Assembly: GCA_024642115.1 (NCBI GenBank)
Contig: JAHEBU010000002.1
Span: 248,001 to 312,000, forward strand
Reading direction: 5' to 3'
Source: Marivivens sp.
GTDB lineage: Bacteria; Pseudomonadota; Alphaproteobacteria; Rhodobacterales; Rhodobacteraceae
Length of the DNA: 64,000 nt
Under the pieces are notes generated by a model. The model was not told where the DNA came from, ran no database searches, and saw only the letters and a program-made list of their open reading frames with translations. Below are positions 8,617 through 19,086 of the stretch, piece after piece. The translations under genes were made by a program, and so were the position numbers. How positions within the stretch are numbered: position 1 is the first letter of the stretch; every line of letters begins with the position of its first letter.

Positions 8617-10120
8617 CCCCCGCAATCATTCCGATAATGGTGTCACGGGTAATTCCCGCCCCCACCAGTTCCCCGATCATCGCCCGGTCGCGCAAGACGG
8701 CCACCCGGTCTGATGTGGCGACGATTTCGTCGAGTTCGGACGATGCGACCAGCAGGGCCAGCCCCCGATCACACAGCTTGCGGATCAGCGTCAGGATGTC
8801 CGCATGCGCGCCCACGTCGATGCCCCGCGTCGGTTCGTCCAGGATCAGCACCTTGGGCGAGGATGCCAGCGCGCGGGCCAGAACCACCTTTTGCTGATTG
8901 CCGCCCGAAAGCTGGCTCACCTGCTTTTCCCCGTCGGGCGTGGCGATCCCCAGCGCCCTGATCATGTCGTCGGCGATGCGCAACTGGTCGCGGTAGCGGA
9001 CGCGGCGCAACCAGCCCTGTTTGGCCTGCATCGACAACACGATATTTTCGCGGATGGTCAGTTCGCCCACCAACCCTTCGGTCTTGCGATCCTCGGGGCA
9101 GAACGCCACGCCGTGGGCCAGTGAATGGCGAGGCGAGGTGGCGCGGATGTCGGTGCCACCAAGGGTCAGCGTCCCGCTGTCGCGCCGAATTGCGCCGAAC
9201 AGAAGCTTGGCCAGTTCCGTGCGGCCCGACCCCAACAGACCTGCCAGCCCCACCGCCTCGCCCGCCCGCAGGGTCAGGTCAAACGGGGCCAACGTGCGTT
9301 TGCGACCGACACCGCCCGCAGTCATGACAGGGGCGCCCCCGGCGGTATCGCGGACGCGGGCCACGGCCTCGACCTCGCTCAACTCCCGGCCGATCATCAT
9401 GGTGATCAGGTCCTGCCGGGAAATCTCCCCGACCAGCCCCGTGCCGACCCGCTGCCCGTTGCGCAGCACGGTGATGCGGTCGGAAATCTCGTACACCTGG
9501 TTCAGGAAATGGGTGATGAAGACGATGGCGATGCCGCGGGCCCGCAGATCGCGCAGAATATCGAACAGGGCGGCGACCTCAGAGGCGTCCAGACTCGCGG
9601 TCGGCTCGTCCAGCACCAGCATCCGGGTGGTGTCGTCCAGCGCGCGGGCAATCGCCACCAGTTGCTGAATGGCCAAGGAATAGGATCCCACCGGTTTGTC
9701 GATATCCAGCGTCAGGCCGAGGCGCGCCAGCTTGGCCTCGGCCATCGCTCGCGCCCCGCGCCACGACACCATGCCCCACCGCGTCGGTGCCTTTTCCAGC
9801 GTCAGGTTCTTGAGAACCGACATGGCCGGGATCAGGTTCACCTCTTGATAGACGGGCGAAATGCCCATCGCCTGGGCGGCGGCAGTCGAGGCGAAATCGG
9901 TCGGTTTCCCGGCCAGCAGCACAGCCCCCGCATCGCGGCGCAAGGCCCCTGTCAGGATCTTGATCATGGTGGATTTGCCCGCGCCATTCTCGCCCAGCAG
10001 GGCGTGAACCTCGCCGGGATAGAAATCGAGGCTGACGTCATCCAGCGCCAGAACGCCCGGATACGCCTTGCGGATCTCCCGCATCTCGATCAGCGGGGCT
10101 GTAGGGGTGCCTGTGGTCAT
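8603..10120 (-). CDS. ytfR: Sugar ABC transporter ATP-binding protein (YtfR-like)
   Basis: 505-residue double ATPase as in RbsA/MglA/YtfR. Domain 1 has Walker A GENGAGKST, a signature-like YSLAIQQLVAIA and Walker B LVLDEPTASLD. Domain 2 has the degenerate P-loop typical of this class (GLLGSGRTELAKLLFG), an intact LSGGNQQKV signature and LILDEPTRGIDVG. It energises sugar uptake by YtfT/YjfF at the cytoplasmic face of the inner membrane. It lies 96 bp after the binding-protein gene, a gap that can form a GC-rich stem. Confidence 0.92.
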   Translation of the reverse strand: MTTGTPTAPLIEMREIRKAYPGVLALDDVSLDFYPGEVHALLGENGAGKSTMIKILTGALRRDAGAVLLAGKPTDFASTAAAQAMGISPVYQEVNLIPAMSVLKNLTLEKAPTRWGMVSWRGARAMAEAKLARLGLTLDIDKPVGSYSLAIQQLVAIARALDDTTRMLVLDEPTASLDASEVAALFDILRDLRARGIAIVFITHFLNQVYEISDRITVLRNGQRVGTGLVGEISRQDLITMMIGRELSEVEAVARVRDTAGGAPVMTAGGVGRKRTLAPFDLTLRAGEAVGLAGLLGSGRTELAKLLFGAIRRDSGTLTLGGTDIRATSPRHSLAHGVAFCPEDRKTEGLVGELTIRENIVLSMQAKQGWLRRVRYRDQLRIADDMIRALGIATPDGEKQVSQLSGGNQQKVVLARALASSPKVLILDEPTRGIDVGAHADILTLIRKLCDRGLALLVASSELDEIVATSDRVAVLRDRAMIGELVGAGITRDTIIGMIAGDDGG

Positions 10121-10129
10121 CGCTCTGCC

Positions 10130-10219
10130 CTCGCGGCCCTTGGTCGGGCCGACCCTATCATGGTCCGACGCCCACCCAAACGGGGCGGACGCCGAAGCGT
10201 GTCAGATCACGTCAGATCA
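10130..10219 (-). promoter_or_regulatory. Intercistronic stem-loop between ytfQ and ytfR
   Basis: The gap between the binding-protein stop and the ATPase start has GC-rich complementary runs (CGCCCACCC and GGGGCGGACG, separated by AAAC) that can pair in RNA, plus a direct repeat GTCAGATCA at 10201-10209 and 10211-10219 overlapping the ytfQ stop. Such stems commonly protect binding-protein mRNA and lower expression of distal transporter genes. Function here is inferred. Confidence 0.4.
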
Positions 10220-11131
10220 GTTGGCGACGTGCAGGTCCGAGGGGATCACGATCCACTTGGGCAGGTCACTGGGCGCCTTGAGGTAATCCAGAATGACCGG
10301 ATAGATGTATTCGGCCACCGCCGAGCGCAGTTCGACCGACGCATTGGCCTCGCCCGCCGCCAGCGCATCCGCCATCGCCGGCACATAGTCGACCGACACC
10401 ATCTTGATGTCCGTGCCGGGGTTCAGACCAGCCTCTTTCATCGCCTGAATGGCCCCCAGTTGCATGTTGTCGTTATGGGCAAACGACGCGCAGATACCTT
10501 CAAGGTTGTTGGTCGACTTGATGAAGGCTTCCATCACCTTTTTGCCGCCTTCGGTGGTGAAATCGCCAGACTGGGTCTGCACGATCTCCATGTTGGGGAA
10601 CTGGTCGATGATGGCCTGGAACCCGGCGTTCCGCTCGATGGCGGGGGCCGATCCGGTGGTGCCCTGAAGCTCGACAATCTTGCAGTTACCCAGGCTGGCC
10701 TGCGCGAGCCATGCACCCGCGATCTTGCCCTCAAGGTTGAAGTCGGCGGAAATGCGGGTGACATACAGCGACTTGTCCGCCACATCGACATCGCGGTCGA
10801 CGAGGAACACGGGGATATTCGCGTCCTTGGCCTCTTGCAGGACCTGATCCCAGCCGGTCACGACCACGGGGGCGATGATGATCGCGTCGACGCCTTGGGC
10901 GATGAACGCGCGAACGGCGCGCAACTGCTCTTCTTGCTTGCCCTGTGCATCCGCGAATTTCAGGTCAATGCCATAGGTCGCGGCCTCGTTCTGCATGTTG
11001 GCCGAAAACGCCGGGCGCCAGTCGCCTTCCGATCCGACCTGCGAAAAGCCGATGGTTTCAGCCCAGGCGCTGCCTGCGGCCAATGTGGAAAAGGCCAGCG
11101 CCGTGCCGGCGAGAATGGTTTTAAACGACAA
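10217..11131 (-). CDS. ytfQ: Galactofuranose-binding periplasmic protein (YtfQ-like)
   Basis: 304-residue periplasmic binding protein with a Sec signal ending SAWA-E. The mature N-terminus (ETIGFSQVGSEGDWR), VRAFIAQGVDAIIIAPVV, VVELQGTTGSAPAIERNAGF and AHNDNMQLGAIQAMKEAGL closely follow the E. coli galactofuranose-binding protein YtfQ as I recall it. It is the first gene of the operon ytfQ-ytfR-ytfT-yjfF-gntR-galM. The furanose specificity is inferred from this similarity; related pentose or galactose specificity is possible. Confidence 0.9.
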   Translation of the reverse strand: MSFKTILAGTALAFSTLAAGSAWAETIGFSQVGSEGDWRPAFSANMQNEAATYGIDLKFADAQGKQEEQLRAVRAFIAQGVDAIIIAPVVVTGWDQVLQEAKDANIPVFLVDRDVDVADKSLYVTRISADFNLEGKIAGAWLAQASLGNCKIVELQGTTGSAPAIERNAGFQAIIDQFPNMEIVQTQSGDFTTEGGKKVMEAFIKSTNNLEGICASFAHNDNMQLGAIQAMKEAGLNPGTDIKMVSVDYVPAMADALAAGEANASVELRSAVAEYIYPVILDYLKAPSDLPKWIVIPSDLHVAN

Positions 11132-11189
11132 TTTTGGATCCTCCCTGATCTCAATGCCTGCGCGACCCCTCCTCGGATCGTCCCGGCAG

Positions 11190-11220
11190 ACTCAGTATAA
11201 TCATATAATAGTATTATATA
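11190..11220 (-). promoter_or_regulatory. AT-rich palindrome upstream of ytfQ, probable operator/promoter
   Basis: Positions 11203-11219 form a perfect 17-bp inverted repeat, ATATAATA-G-TATTATAT, in an AT island inside GC-rich DNA. It lies about 75 bp upstream of the ytfQ start and about 105 bp upstream of the divergent radA. The centred, odd-length AT-rich palindrome is of the kind bound by FadR-type GntR dimers, and -10-like hexamers on the minus strand overlap it. Assigned to the operon's own GntR regulator by position. Confidence 0.6.
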
Positions 11221-11324
11221 GAAAGCCCCTTTTTGCGCCTTGTCCCAACTCTGTCCCGATCGCCTGTATTTGCAGGGGTCCGAACGCCCTTGCCCTGCCT
11301 GCGCAGATGGTCCAAAACAGGAAC

Positions 11325-12689
<1,365 letters not shown>

Positions 12690-12710
12690 ACGCGCCAAAA
12701 GAGGGACGAC

Positions 12711-13271
12711 ATGGAAGGTTTCACCATCATCGACGGCGTCGTGGCCGTGATCATCGTCCTGTCGGCGCTTTTGGCCTACAGCCGCGGTCTGGTGCGCGAG
12801 GCGCTGGCGATTGCCGGATGGGTCGGGGCCACGCTGGTTGCCTTCATCTTTGCCGATCAGGCGCAACCGCTGATCAAGCAGTTGCCGGTCGTGGGCAATT
12901 TTATTGGTGACAGCTGCGAACTCAGCATCATCGCAGCCTTTGCCGCCGTGTTCGCCGTGGCACTAGTGATCTTTTCGATCTTTACGCCGCTCTTTTCCAG
13001 TCTGGTGCAACGATCCGCCCTTGGCGGGCTGGATCAGGGCCTGGGCTTTCTCTTTGGGGTGCTGCGCGGCATCCTTCTCGTCGCGGTGGCGTTCTTTGTC
13101 TATCAGACGGTGCTGAACACCCAAAAGGTGCCGATGATCGACGATTCCCGCTCGGCCAAGGTGTTTGGCCAGTTGACCGGAGCCATCGAAAACCAGAACC
13201 CCGAGGCGGCTCTGGGCTGGATCACCACCCAGTATGAACAGCTTGTTGGTACCTGCGGCACCGCAAACTAG
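12711..13271 (+). CDS. cvpA: CvpA family protein
   Basis: 186-residue inner-membrane protein with four hydrophobic segments and the family N-terminus FTIIDGVVAVIIVLSALLAY followed by SRGLVREAL. CvpA proteins are linked to colicin V export and envelope homeostasis, and commonly lie just before purF. Here a LOV kinase gene separates it from purF. A GAGGGACGAC Shine-Dalgarno-like sequence precedes the ATG. Confidence 0.92.
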   Translation: MEGFTIIDGVVAVIIVLSALLAYSRGLVREALAIAGWVGATLVAFIFADQAQPLIKQLPVVGNFIGDSCELSIIAAFAAVFAVALVIFSIFTPLFSSLVQRSALGGLDQGLGFLFGVLRGILLVAVAFFVYQTVLNTQKVPMIDDSRSAKVFGQLTGAIENQNPEAALGWITTQYEQLVGTCGTAN

Positions 13272-13358
13272 GGACGGTCGGCCGACGGGAACCAAATCTG
13301 GCGACCTTGCGTTGATCGACCATGGATTGACGTGATGTGGTAAGGCCAGAGTGATCGA

Positions 13359-14405
13359 ATGAACCGATTTGACCCGCCGGGAGGGTCTGAAATCCCTGCC
13401 GGCATCAACCTCGAAGCGTTGGTGCAGGCGCCGTTTTCGCTGGTAATCACCAACGCATCCCTCCCCGAAAATCCCATCGTTTTCGTCAATGCCGCGTTTG
13501 AGCGGACGACCGGATACAGCGCCGATGACGCGGTGGGGCGCAACTGCCGCTTTTTGCAGGGACCGGGGACCGACCCGCAGACCGTCGACCGCCTGCGCAC
13601 GGCTCTGGCCAATCGAACCAACATCACCGTCGATATCCTCAACTACCGGGCAGACGGATCGGAATTCTGGAACCGGCTGTTCATTAGCCCGCTGCACCCC
13701 GACCCCGAACAGATACCCTATTTCCTGGGCATCCAGACCGACCTGCATGGCTCGCCAACAGAGTTTGCCCGCCTGATCCGCAGCGAACAGGCGCTGGTGG
13801 AACTGCGCCACCGGGTCAAGAACCACCTTGCCATGGTCGTCGGCATGATCCGCCTGCAAGCCCGGAAATCGGGCATAAAAGGCGAATTCCAAAGCATCGC
13901 CCGCCGGGTCGAGGCGTTACAGTTGTTGTACGAAGACCTGTCGGGGATCGACCGGCGCGGCGGGACGGACGGGGCCGAACGGACCCAGCTTCTGGGCTAT
14001 TCCGCCCGGATCGGCGAATCGCTTGTCCGGCTGGAACCGGCGCTGAACATCGACATCAAGGTCAGCGGCGACGCCATCGCGGTTGACCTGCCCGTGGCCA
14101 CCCAGATCGGGCTTGCCCTGTCCGAACTGATCACCAACAGCCTCAAGCACGGCTATGACGAGGGTGACCATGGCCAGATCACGGTCCACTTTGATCTCAG
14201 GGACAACGCGGTGCTGCGCGTCACCGTGCAGGACGACGGACACGGCTTTGACCCCGATCTTTGCTGGCCCGACCCCACCACGCTGGGGGGCAGGATTCTG
14301 ACCCAACTGGTGGACGATCTGGGCGGCAAACTTCTTTACCAGACCGGCCCGCACGGGACGCGGATCTGGTTTGACATGCCCAAAGCGGGGGCAACCGCGG
14401 TCTAG
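13359..14405 (+). CDS. LOV-domain blue-light sensor histidine kinase (HWE/HisKA_2 type)
   Basis: 348 residues. An N-terminal LOV domain (about 18-130) has the flavin-adduct motif GRNCRFLQG with the reactive cysteine C63. Next is a HisKA_2 dimerisation/phosphoacceptor motif ELRHRVKNHLA with H151, then a HATPase domain with the N box LSELITNSLKHG (N260) and DDGHGF (292-297). Size and order match short soluble LOV kinases such as EL346 of Erythrobacter litoralis. There is no membrane segment and no response regulator nearby, so it is an orphan kinase. It sits between cvpA and purF. Confidence 0.93.
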   Translation: MNRFDPPGGSEIPAGINLEALVQAPFSLVITNASLPENPIVFVNAAFERTTGYSADDAVGRNCRFLQGPGTDPQTVDRLRTALANRTNITVDILNYRADGSEFWNRLFISPLHPDPEQIPYFLGIQTDLHGSPTEFARLIRSEQALVELRHRVKNHLAMVVGMIRLQARKSGIKGEFQSIARRVEALQLLYEDLSGIDRRGGTDGAERTQLLGYSARIGESLVRLEPALNIDIKVSGDAIAVDLPVATQIGLALSELITNSLKHGYDEGDHGQITVHFDLRDNAVLRVTVQDDGHGFDPDLCWPDPTTLGGRILTQLVDDLGGKLLYQTGPHGTRIWFDMPKAGATAV

Positions 14406-14430
14406 CGGCCACACGACAGCCCGACCAACG

Positions 14431-14468
14431 TGATAGTTTCGTGACACTCCGCTACGTTCGGACTATCA
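14431..14468. promoter_or_regulatory. Inverted repeat in the purF leader
   Basis: TGATAGT (14431-14437) and ACTATCA (14462-14468) are perfect inverted arms enclosing 24 bases that themselves contain a CGT/ACG pair. It lies 40 bp upstream of the purF start and could be an RNA hairpin or a protein site. No known purine riboswitch core is recognisable. Confidence 0.4.
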
Positions 14469-14507
14469 GGGGGCAATCCCTGCCACTGGATTCGGAGCGC
14501 CCCTGCC

Positions 14508-15989
14508 GTGACCACCCTTTCGTCGCCCCAGATGCCGCCCGCCCATCCCTTTGACGACGACAAACTGCACGAAGAATGTGGGATTTTCGGCGTCGTCGGC
14601 GTGGCAGATGCCGCCAACTTCGTGGCCCTCGGCCTGCACGCCCTGCAACATCGCGGGCAAGAGGCGGGGGGGATCGTCACCTTTGACGAGGACACGGGCT
14701 TTAACCAGGCCCGCCGCATGGGCCTTGTCCGCGACAACTTCACCAGCCAGGACGTGATGAAAACGCTGCCGGGCGCCATCGGCATCGGGCATGTCCGCTA
14801 TTCGACAGCCGGGAACAAGGGGCACACAGCCCTGCGCGACGTCCAGCCCTTTTTCGGCGAATTCGCCATGGGCGGGGCGGCGATTGCCCACAACGGCAAC
14901 ATCACAAACGCGCTGTCGCTGCGGCGCGAACTGATCGAACGCGGCTCGATTTTCCAGTCCTCGTCCGACTCGGAATGCATCATCCACCTGATGGCCCGCT
15001 CGATGGGGCGCACCATCCCCGACCGGATGGAAGAGGCGCTGCGCAAGGTCGAAGGCGCGTTTTCCGTCGTCGCCATGACCCGCTCGAAACTGATCGGCGT
15101 GCGCGACCCGCTGGGCGTGCGCCCGCTCGTGCTGGGGCAACTGGGCGACGGCTGGGTGCTGTCGTCGGAAACTTGCGCGCTCGACATCATCGGGGCGGAC
15201 TTCATCCGCGAAATCGAACCGGGCGAAATGGTCGTCATCTCGGACAAGGGGGTCGAATCCAACTTTCCCTTCCGCCGCCGCAAACCCCGGTTCTGCATCT
15301 TTGAACATGTCTATTTCAGCCGCCCCGACAGCATCCTGAACGGGCGCAGCGTCTATGAAACGCGCGAGGCGATCGGCCGCGAACTGGCCAAAGAGGCGCC
15401 CGTCGATGCCGATCTGGTCTGTCCCGTCCCGGATTCAGGCACCCCCGCCGCCATCGGATATTCCCTGCAATCGGGCATCCCCTATGCGATGGGGATCATC
15501 CGCAACCAGTATATGGGGCGGACCTTCATCGAACCCTCCGAACAGATCCGCAACATGGGCGTGCGTCTGAAACTGAACGTCAACCGGGCGCTCGTGCGCG
15601 GCAAACGGATCATCCTGGTAGACGACAGCGTCGTGCGCGGCACCACCAGCCAAAAGATAAAACAGATGGTGCTCGACGCCGGTGCAGCCGAGGTGCACTT
15701 CCGCATCGCCTCGCCCCCCACCGCCTGGCCCTGCTTCTACGGCGTGGACACGCCCGAGCGGGAAAAGTTGCTGGCGGCGCATATGACCGAGGACGAGATG
15801 CGCGTCCATCTGGGCGTGGACAGCCTCAAATTTATCTCGCTCGACGGACTCTACCGCGCCGTGGGCGAAGCTGGCGGGCGCAACATGCAGCACCCGCAAT
15901 ACTGCGACGCCTGCTTTAGCGGCGACTATCCCGTGGCCCCATCGGACATGATCGAACAGGGGTTCCAGACCAAAACCGCAGCCGAGTAA
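14508..15989 (+). CDS. purF: Amidophosphoribosyltransferase
   Basis: 493 residues; the committed step of purine synthesis, making phosphoribosylamine from PRPP and glutamine. Start is GTG 14508 with GGAG 10 bases upstream; an internal ATG at 14532 has no ribosome site. The propeptide of 23 residues precedes the N-terminal nucleophile C24 (EECGIFGVVG). The PRPP motif IILVDDSVVRGTT is intact. Cysteines C263 (RFCIFEH), C409 (PCFYG), C466 and C469 (YCDACF) match the four [4Fe-4S] ligands of the Bacillus-type enzyme. Confidence 0.96.
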   Translation: MTTLSSPQMPPAHPFDDDKLHEECGIFGVVGVADAANFVALGLHALQHRGQEAGGIVTFDEDTGFNQARRMGLVRDNFTSQDVMKTLPGAIGIGHVRYSTAGNKGHTALRDVQPFFGEFAMGGAAIAHNGNITNALSLRRELIERGSIFQSSSDSECIIHLMARSMGRTIPDRMEEALRKVEGAFSVVAMTRSKLIGVRDPLGVRPLVLGQLGDGWVLSSETCALDIIGADFIREIEPGEMVVISDKGVESNFPFRRRKPRFCIFEHVYFSRPDSILNGRSVYETREAIGRELAKEAPVDADLVCPVPDSGTPAAIGYSLQSGIPYAMGIIRNQYMGRTFIEPSEQIRNMGVRLKLNVNRALVRGKRIILVDDSVVRGTTSQKIKQMVLDAGAAEVHFRIASPPTAWPCFYGVDTPEREKLLAAHMTEDEMRVHLGVDSLKFISLDGLYRAVGEAGGRNMQHPQYCDACFSGDYPVAPSDMIEQGFQTKTAAE

Positions 15990-15994
15990 GCCCG

Positions 15995-16363
15995 GTGTCG
16001 CCCATCGACACCTACTTCGCCGCCCTGCCCGCTGACCAGTACGCGTGCCTGACCGACCTGCGCCAACGCCTGCGCCACCTGCTGCCCGACGCGACCGAGG
16101 TCATCAGCTATGCCATGCCGGGCCACAGGATCGGCAAAAAGGTCATCGCGGGCTATGCGGGTTTTGCCCGTCATTGCGGGTTCTACCCCCATTCGGGCGG
16201 AATCATCCCCGGCCTGGCCGCAGAGCTAGAGACAGCAGGGTTCAAACATTCCAAGTCCGGCGTCCTCTTCACCCCCGAAAATCCGCTGCCCGACACCCTG
16301 CTTCGGCGGATCGTGGCCGCCCGACTGGCCGAGGCCGGTCTGGACCCGACCCTCCCGGCGTGA
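15995..16363 (+). CDS. DUF1801 family protein
   Basis: 122-residue protein beginning at GTG 15995, five bases after purF. It has the DUF1801/YdhG pattern: a helical N-terminus with LRQRLRHLLPDATEVISYAMP, then GFARHCGFYPHSGG and a C-terminal helix after KSGVLFTPENPLP. Members include proteins called iron chaperones, but the biochemical role is unsettled. Probably co-transcribed with purF. Confidence 0.75.
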   Translation: MSPIDTYFAALPADQYACLTDLRQRLRHLLPDATEVISYAMPGHRIGKKVIAGYAGFARHCGFYPHSGGIIPGLAAELETAGFKHSKSGVLFTPENPLPDTLLRRIVAARLAEAGLDPTLPA

Positions 16364-16450
16364 TCCCGCCGGGGTTTGGCCCACCCCCGCCTTTCGGCCC
16401 ATGCCCATCCATGACAGACGGCTCTTTCTGCAACTGCGAAAGACCCCAAA

Positions 16451-16693
16451 ATGTCCAATGCCTCGGCGCTTGGCGCCGCTACCGAACCTCAAATCCTGCC
16501 CCTGCGCAGCCTTACCCTGATCGGCGTCCGGCTCACGCCTGATGGCAACTTTGCCCTGCTGCGCACCTCGGACGGCACCATCACCAAGGTCACGACAGGT
16601 GCGCGGATCAACGGCGAAACCGTCGCCGCCATCGACCAGACCGGCCTTGTGTTTGACGGTGGGGCGCGCACGGGCATCGGTCAAAGCCTCTGA
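16451..16693 (+). CDS. Small PilP/GspC-like domain protein
   Basis: 80 residues without a clear signal peptide. The core LTLIGVRLTPDGNFALLRTS, then DGTITKVTTGARINGETVAAI, has the 'periplasmic HR domain' pattern seen in PilP and GspC and in many short Rhodobacterales proteins. In secretion systems this fold binds the secretin; here the protein stands alone. An upstream 88-bp gap separates it from the DUF1801 gene. Function unknown. Confidence 0.6.
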   Translation: MSNASALGAATEPQILPLRSLTLIGVRLTPDGNFALLRTSDGTITKVTTGARINGETVAAIDQTGLVFDGGARTGIGQSL

Positions 16694-16733
16694 CATCTTG
16701 ACTGTCCGCGCGGGGCGGGCCAATCAGCACGCC

Positions 16734-17381
16734 ATGACACAAATGCCCACAGCCCTCATCACCGGTGCGTCGCGCGGCCTTGGCGCCGCGATTGCGCTTG
16801 CCCTTGCGCCCACGCATCACATCATCGCCGTGGGGCGCACCACCGGCGCGCTGGAAGAACTCGACGACCGGATCCAGGCCGCAGGCGGTCAGGCGACGCT
16901 GGCGCCGATGGACATCACCGTGGACGCGGCGATGCAGCAGCTGTGCCGGGGGATTTTCGACCGCTGGGGCGGCTTGAACCTCTGGGTGCACACGGCCATT
17001 CACGCGGCCCCGCTGGCCCCCGCGGGCCATATCGGACCCAAGGATCTGGACAAATCGCTGGCCATCAACATCGCCGCCACCGCCCGGCTGATCGGCTATG
17101 TCGGTCCCTTGCTGGGCGAAACCGGGCGCGCCGTGTTCTTTGACGATGATCACGCGGGGGCGAAATTCTTTGGCGGCTATGGTGCCACCAAGGCCGCTCA
17201 GATGGCATTGGTGCAAAGCTGGCAGGCAGAAACGACCAAGACCGGACCGCTGGTCAGAATCCTGACGCCCCGGCCAATGCCCACCGCAACGCGGGCGCGG
17301 TTCTATCCGGGCGAGGATCGCAGCGCCCTGACCGATCCCAATACCGAAGCGGCCCGGCTGCTGCCGTCAATCCTCGGTTGA
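16734..17381 (+). CDS. SDR family oxidoreductase
   Basis: 215 residues from ATG 16734. The Rossmann NAD(P) motif is TGASRGLG near the N-terminus, and the active-site YGATK (YxxxK) is intact. The usual catalytic serine position falls in a run FFDDDHAGAKFF, so the serine may be missing. It is slightly short for a classical SDR (about 250), lacking much of the C-terminal substrate region. Similar short SDRs lie near purF in relatives. Substrate unknown. Confidence 0.82.
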   Translation: MTQMPTALITGASRGLGAAIALALAPTHHIIAVGRTTGALEELDDRIQAAGGQATLAPMDITVDAAMQQLCRGIFDRWGGLNLWVHTAIHAAPLAPAGHIGPKDLDKSLAINIAATARLIGYVGPLLGETGRAVFFDDDHAGAKFFGGYGATKAAQMALVQSWQAETTKTGPLVRILTPRPMPTATRARFYPGEDRSALTDPNTEAARLLPSILG

Positions 17382-17583
17382 CCCAGCGATTGCCGCCTGG
17401 AAAATAGTCACTTTCAGATTACTTTTTGGAATCAAAGTCATGTGGCACGTTCACGCTTGAACGCGCTGCTGGCGGCCCGCCTGACCCACGTCCGCTGGGC
17501 AACACAGGGCCCACAATCCCACCCCGCCGCTTGCCGCCCCCGTCCTGCTCGCATAGGAAGAAAACAGGCAGTCCGGGGGCCCC

Positions 17584-18381
17584 ATGCGCATTCTCATCAC
17601 CAACGACGACGGGATCAACGCGCCGGGCCTGAAAGTGCTCGATGCCATCGCCCGGCAGATCGCCGGCGACGCGGGCGAGGTCTGGACGGTCGCCCCTGCC
17701 TTTGAACAATCCGGGGTCGGCCACTGCATCAGCTATACCCACCCTACCATGATCGCCGAACTCGGCCCCCGCCGGTTCGCTGCTGAAGGATCACCTGCCG
17801 ATTGCGTTCTGGCGGGGCTTTATGACGTTATGGCGGACGCGCGGCCCGACCTGATCCTGTCGGGGGTCAACCGGGGCAACAACGCCGCCGAAAACGTGCT
17901 TTATTCCGGCACCATCGGGGCGGCGATGGAGGCGGCGCTGCAAGGTATCCCCGCCATCGCCCTGTCCCAATTCTATGGCCCCGCCAACGCCCACCTGTCC
18001 GACCCGTTCGAGGCGGCGGCGGTCCACGGCGCGGCGGTCGTCCGCAAACTGCTGGACCAGGCGGTCTGGGACGCGGCGGATTACCGGCTGTTCTACAACG
18101 TCAACTTCCCGCCCGTCCCCGCGTCCGGCGTGACAGGGGTCAAAGTCACCTCGCAAGGCTACCGGCGCGACACGTCCTTTACGGTCGAGCCGCACCTGTC
18201 GCCGTCTGGGCGGCGGTTTCTCTGGATCAAAGGGGGAGCTCAGCACATCCCCACCCTGCCCGGCACGGATGCCCATGCCAATCTTGAAGGCGCGATTTCA
18301 GTCACCCCGATGCGCTGCGACCTGACGGCGCATGACATGCTGGGCGACCTGCGGACCAGGTTGGAGAGGGCCATCCCGTGA
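17584..18381 (+). CDS. surE: 5'/3'-nucleotidase SurE
   Basis: 265-residue metal-dependent phosphatase acting on nucleoside monophosphates, a stationary-phase survival protein. The metal site TNDDG (N7, D8, D9), the loop AFEQSGVGH and the conserved [19 protein letters not shown] are all present. It begins at ATG 17584 after AGGAAG a few bases further upstream; the 200-bp region before it holds no gene. It overlaps pcm by GTGA. Confidence 0.95.
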   Translation: MRILITNDDGINAPGLKVLDAIARQIAGDAGEVWTVAPAFEQSGVGHCISYTHPTMIAELGPRRFAAEGSPADCVLAGLYDVMADARPDLILSGVNRGNNAAENVLYSGTIGAAMEAALQGIPAIALSQFYGPANAHLSDPFEAAAVHGAAVVRKLLDQAVWDAADYRLFYNVNFPPVPASGVTGVKVTSQGYRRDTSFTVEPHLSPSGRRFLWIKGGAQHIPTLPGTDAHANLEGAISVTPMRCDLTAHDMLGDLRTRLERAIP

Positions 18382-19016
18382 CCCTGGACGCCACTGGCAA
18401 GATGCAGTTCCTCTACGCGCTCCGCAGTCGCGGGGTGACAGACGGGCGGGTGCTGTCAGCGATGGAAAAGATCGACCGGGCGCTGTTCGTCAAGGGCCTG
18501 TTTTCCGACCGCGCCTACGAGGACATGCCGCTGCCGATCGGATCGGGGCAAACGATCAGCCAGCCCTCCATCGTCGGGATCATGACGCAGGCGCTGCAAA
18601 TCAGCCCGCGCGACAAGGTGCTCGAGGTGGGGACAGGGTCAGGCTATCAGGCGGCGATCCTCAGCCAGCTCGCCCGCAGGGTCTATACCATCGACCGTTA
18701 TCGCAGGCTGGTATCCGACGCGCAGGCAATTTTCGACAGCCTCGATCTGACCAATATCACCGCTCTTACAGGCGACGGCTGTTTCGGGTTGATCAAACAA
18801 CAGCCCTTTGACCGCATCCTTGTGACCGCCGCCGCAGAAGACCCCCCCTCCCCCCTCTTGGAACAGTTGCGGATCGGGGGTATCATGGTCCTACCGGTCG
18901 GTCAGTCCGATACGGTGCAAAGCCTGATCCGAGTCACGCGGCTGGAAACCGGCTTTGACTACGAAGAATTGCGGCCCGTCCGTTTTGTCCCTCTGGTCGA
19001 GGGGCTGGGCGACTAG
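18378..19016 (+). CDS. pcm: Protein-L-isoaspartate O-methyltransferase
   Basis: 212 residues, starting at GTG 18378 which overlaps the surE stop. It methylates isoaspartyl residues in damaged proteins using SAM. Motif [16 protein letters not shown], the substrate motif [15 protein letters not shown] and PVG near the end are all conserved. The surE-pcm-nlpD order is the classic survival-gene arrangement of proteobacteria. Confidence 0.95.
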   Translation: MTLDATGKMQFLYALRSRGVTDGRVLSAMEKIDRALFVKGLFSDRAYEDMPLPIGSGQTISQPSIVGIMTQALQISPRDKVLEVGTGSGYQAAILSQLARRVYTIDRYRRLVSDAQAIFDSLDLTNITALTGDGCFGLIKQQPFDRILVTAAAEDPPSPLLEQLRIGGIMVLPVGQSDTVQSLIRVTRLETGFDYEELRPVRFVPLVEGLGD

Positions 19017-19086
19017 GGCCGTTCGACCTGTGTCCAGACCAAGGCCCCGGCGACAAGGGGCCGTCATGACCGATGAGGAACGAGCG

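Noticed and set aside
9125-11200. 691-codon plus-strand open frame over ytfR and ytfQ
   Set aside because: Antisense to two clear transporter genes; protein composition is shadow-like.
17451-17729. Short frames in the gap before surE
   Set aside because: They run into the well-supported surE gene on the other frame or strand and have no ribosome site.
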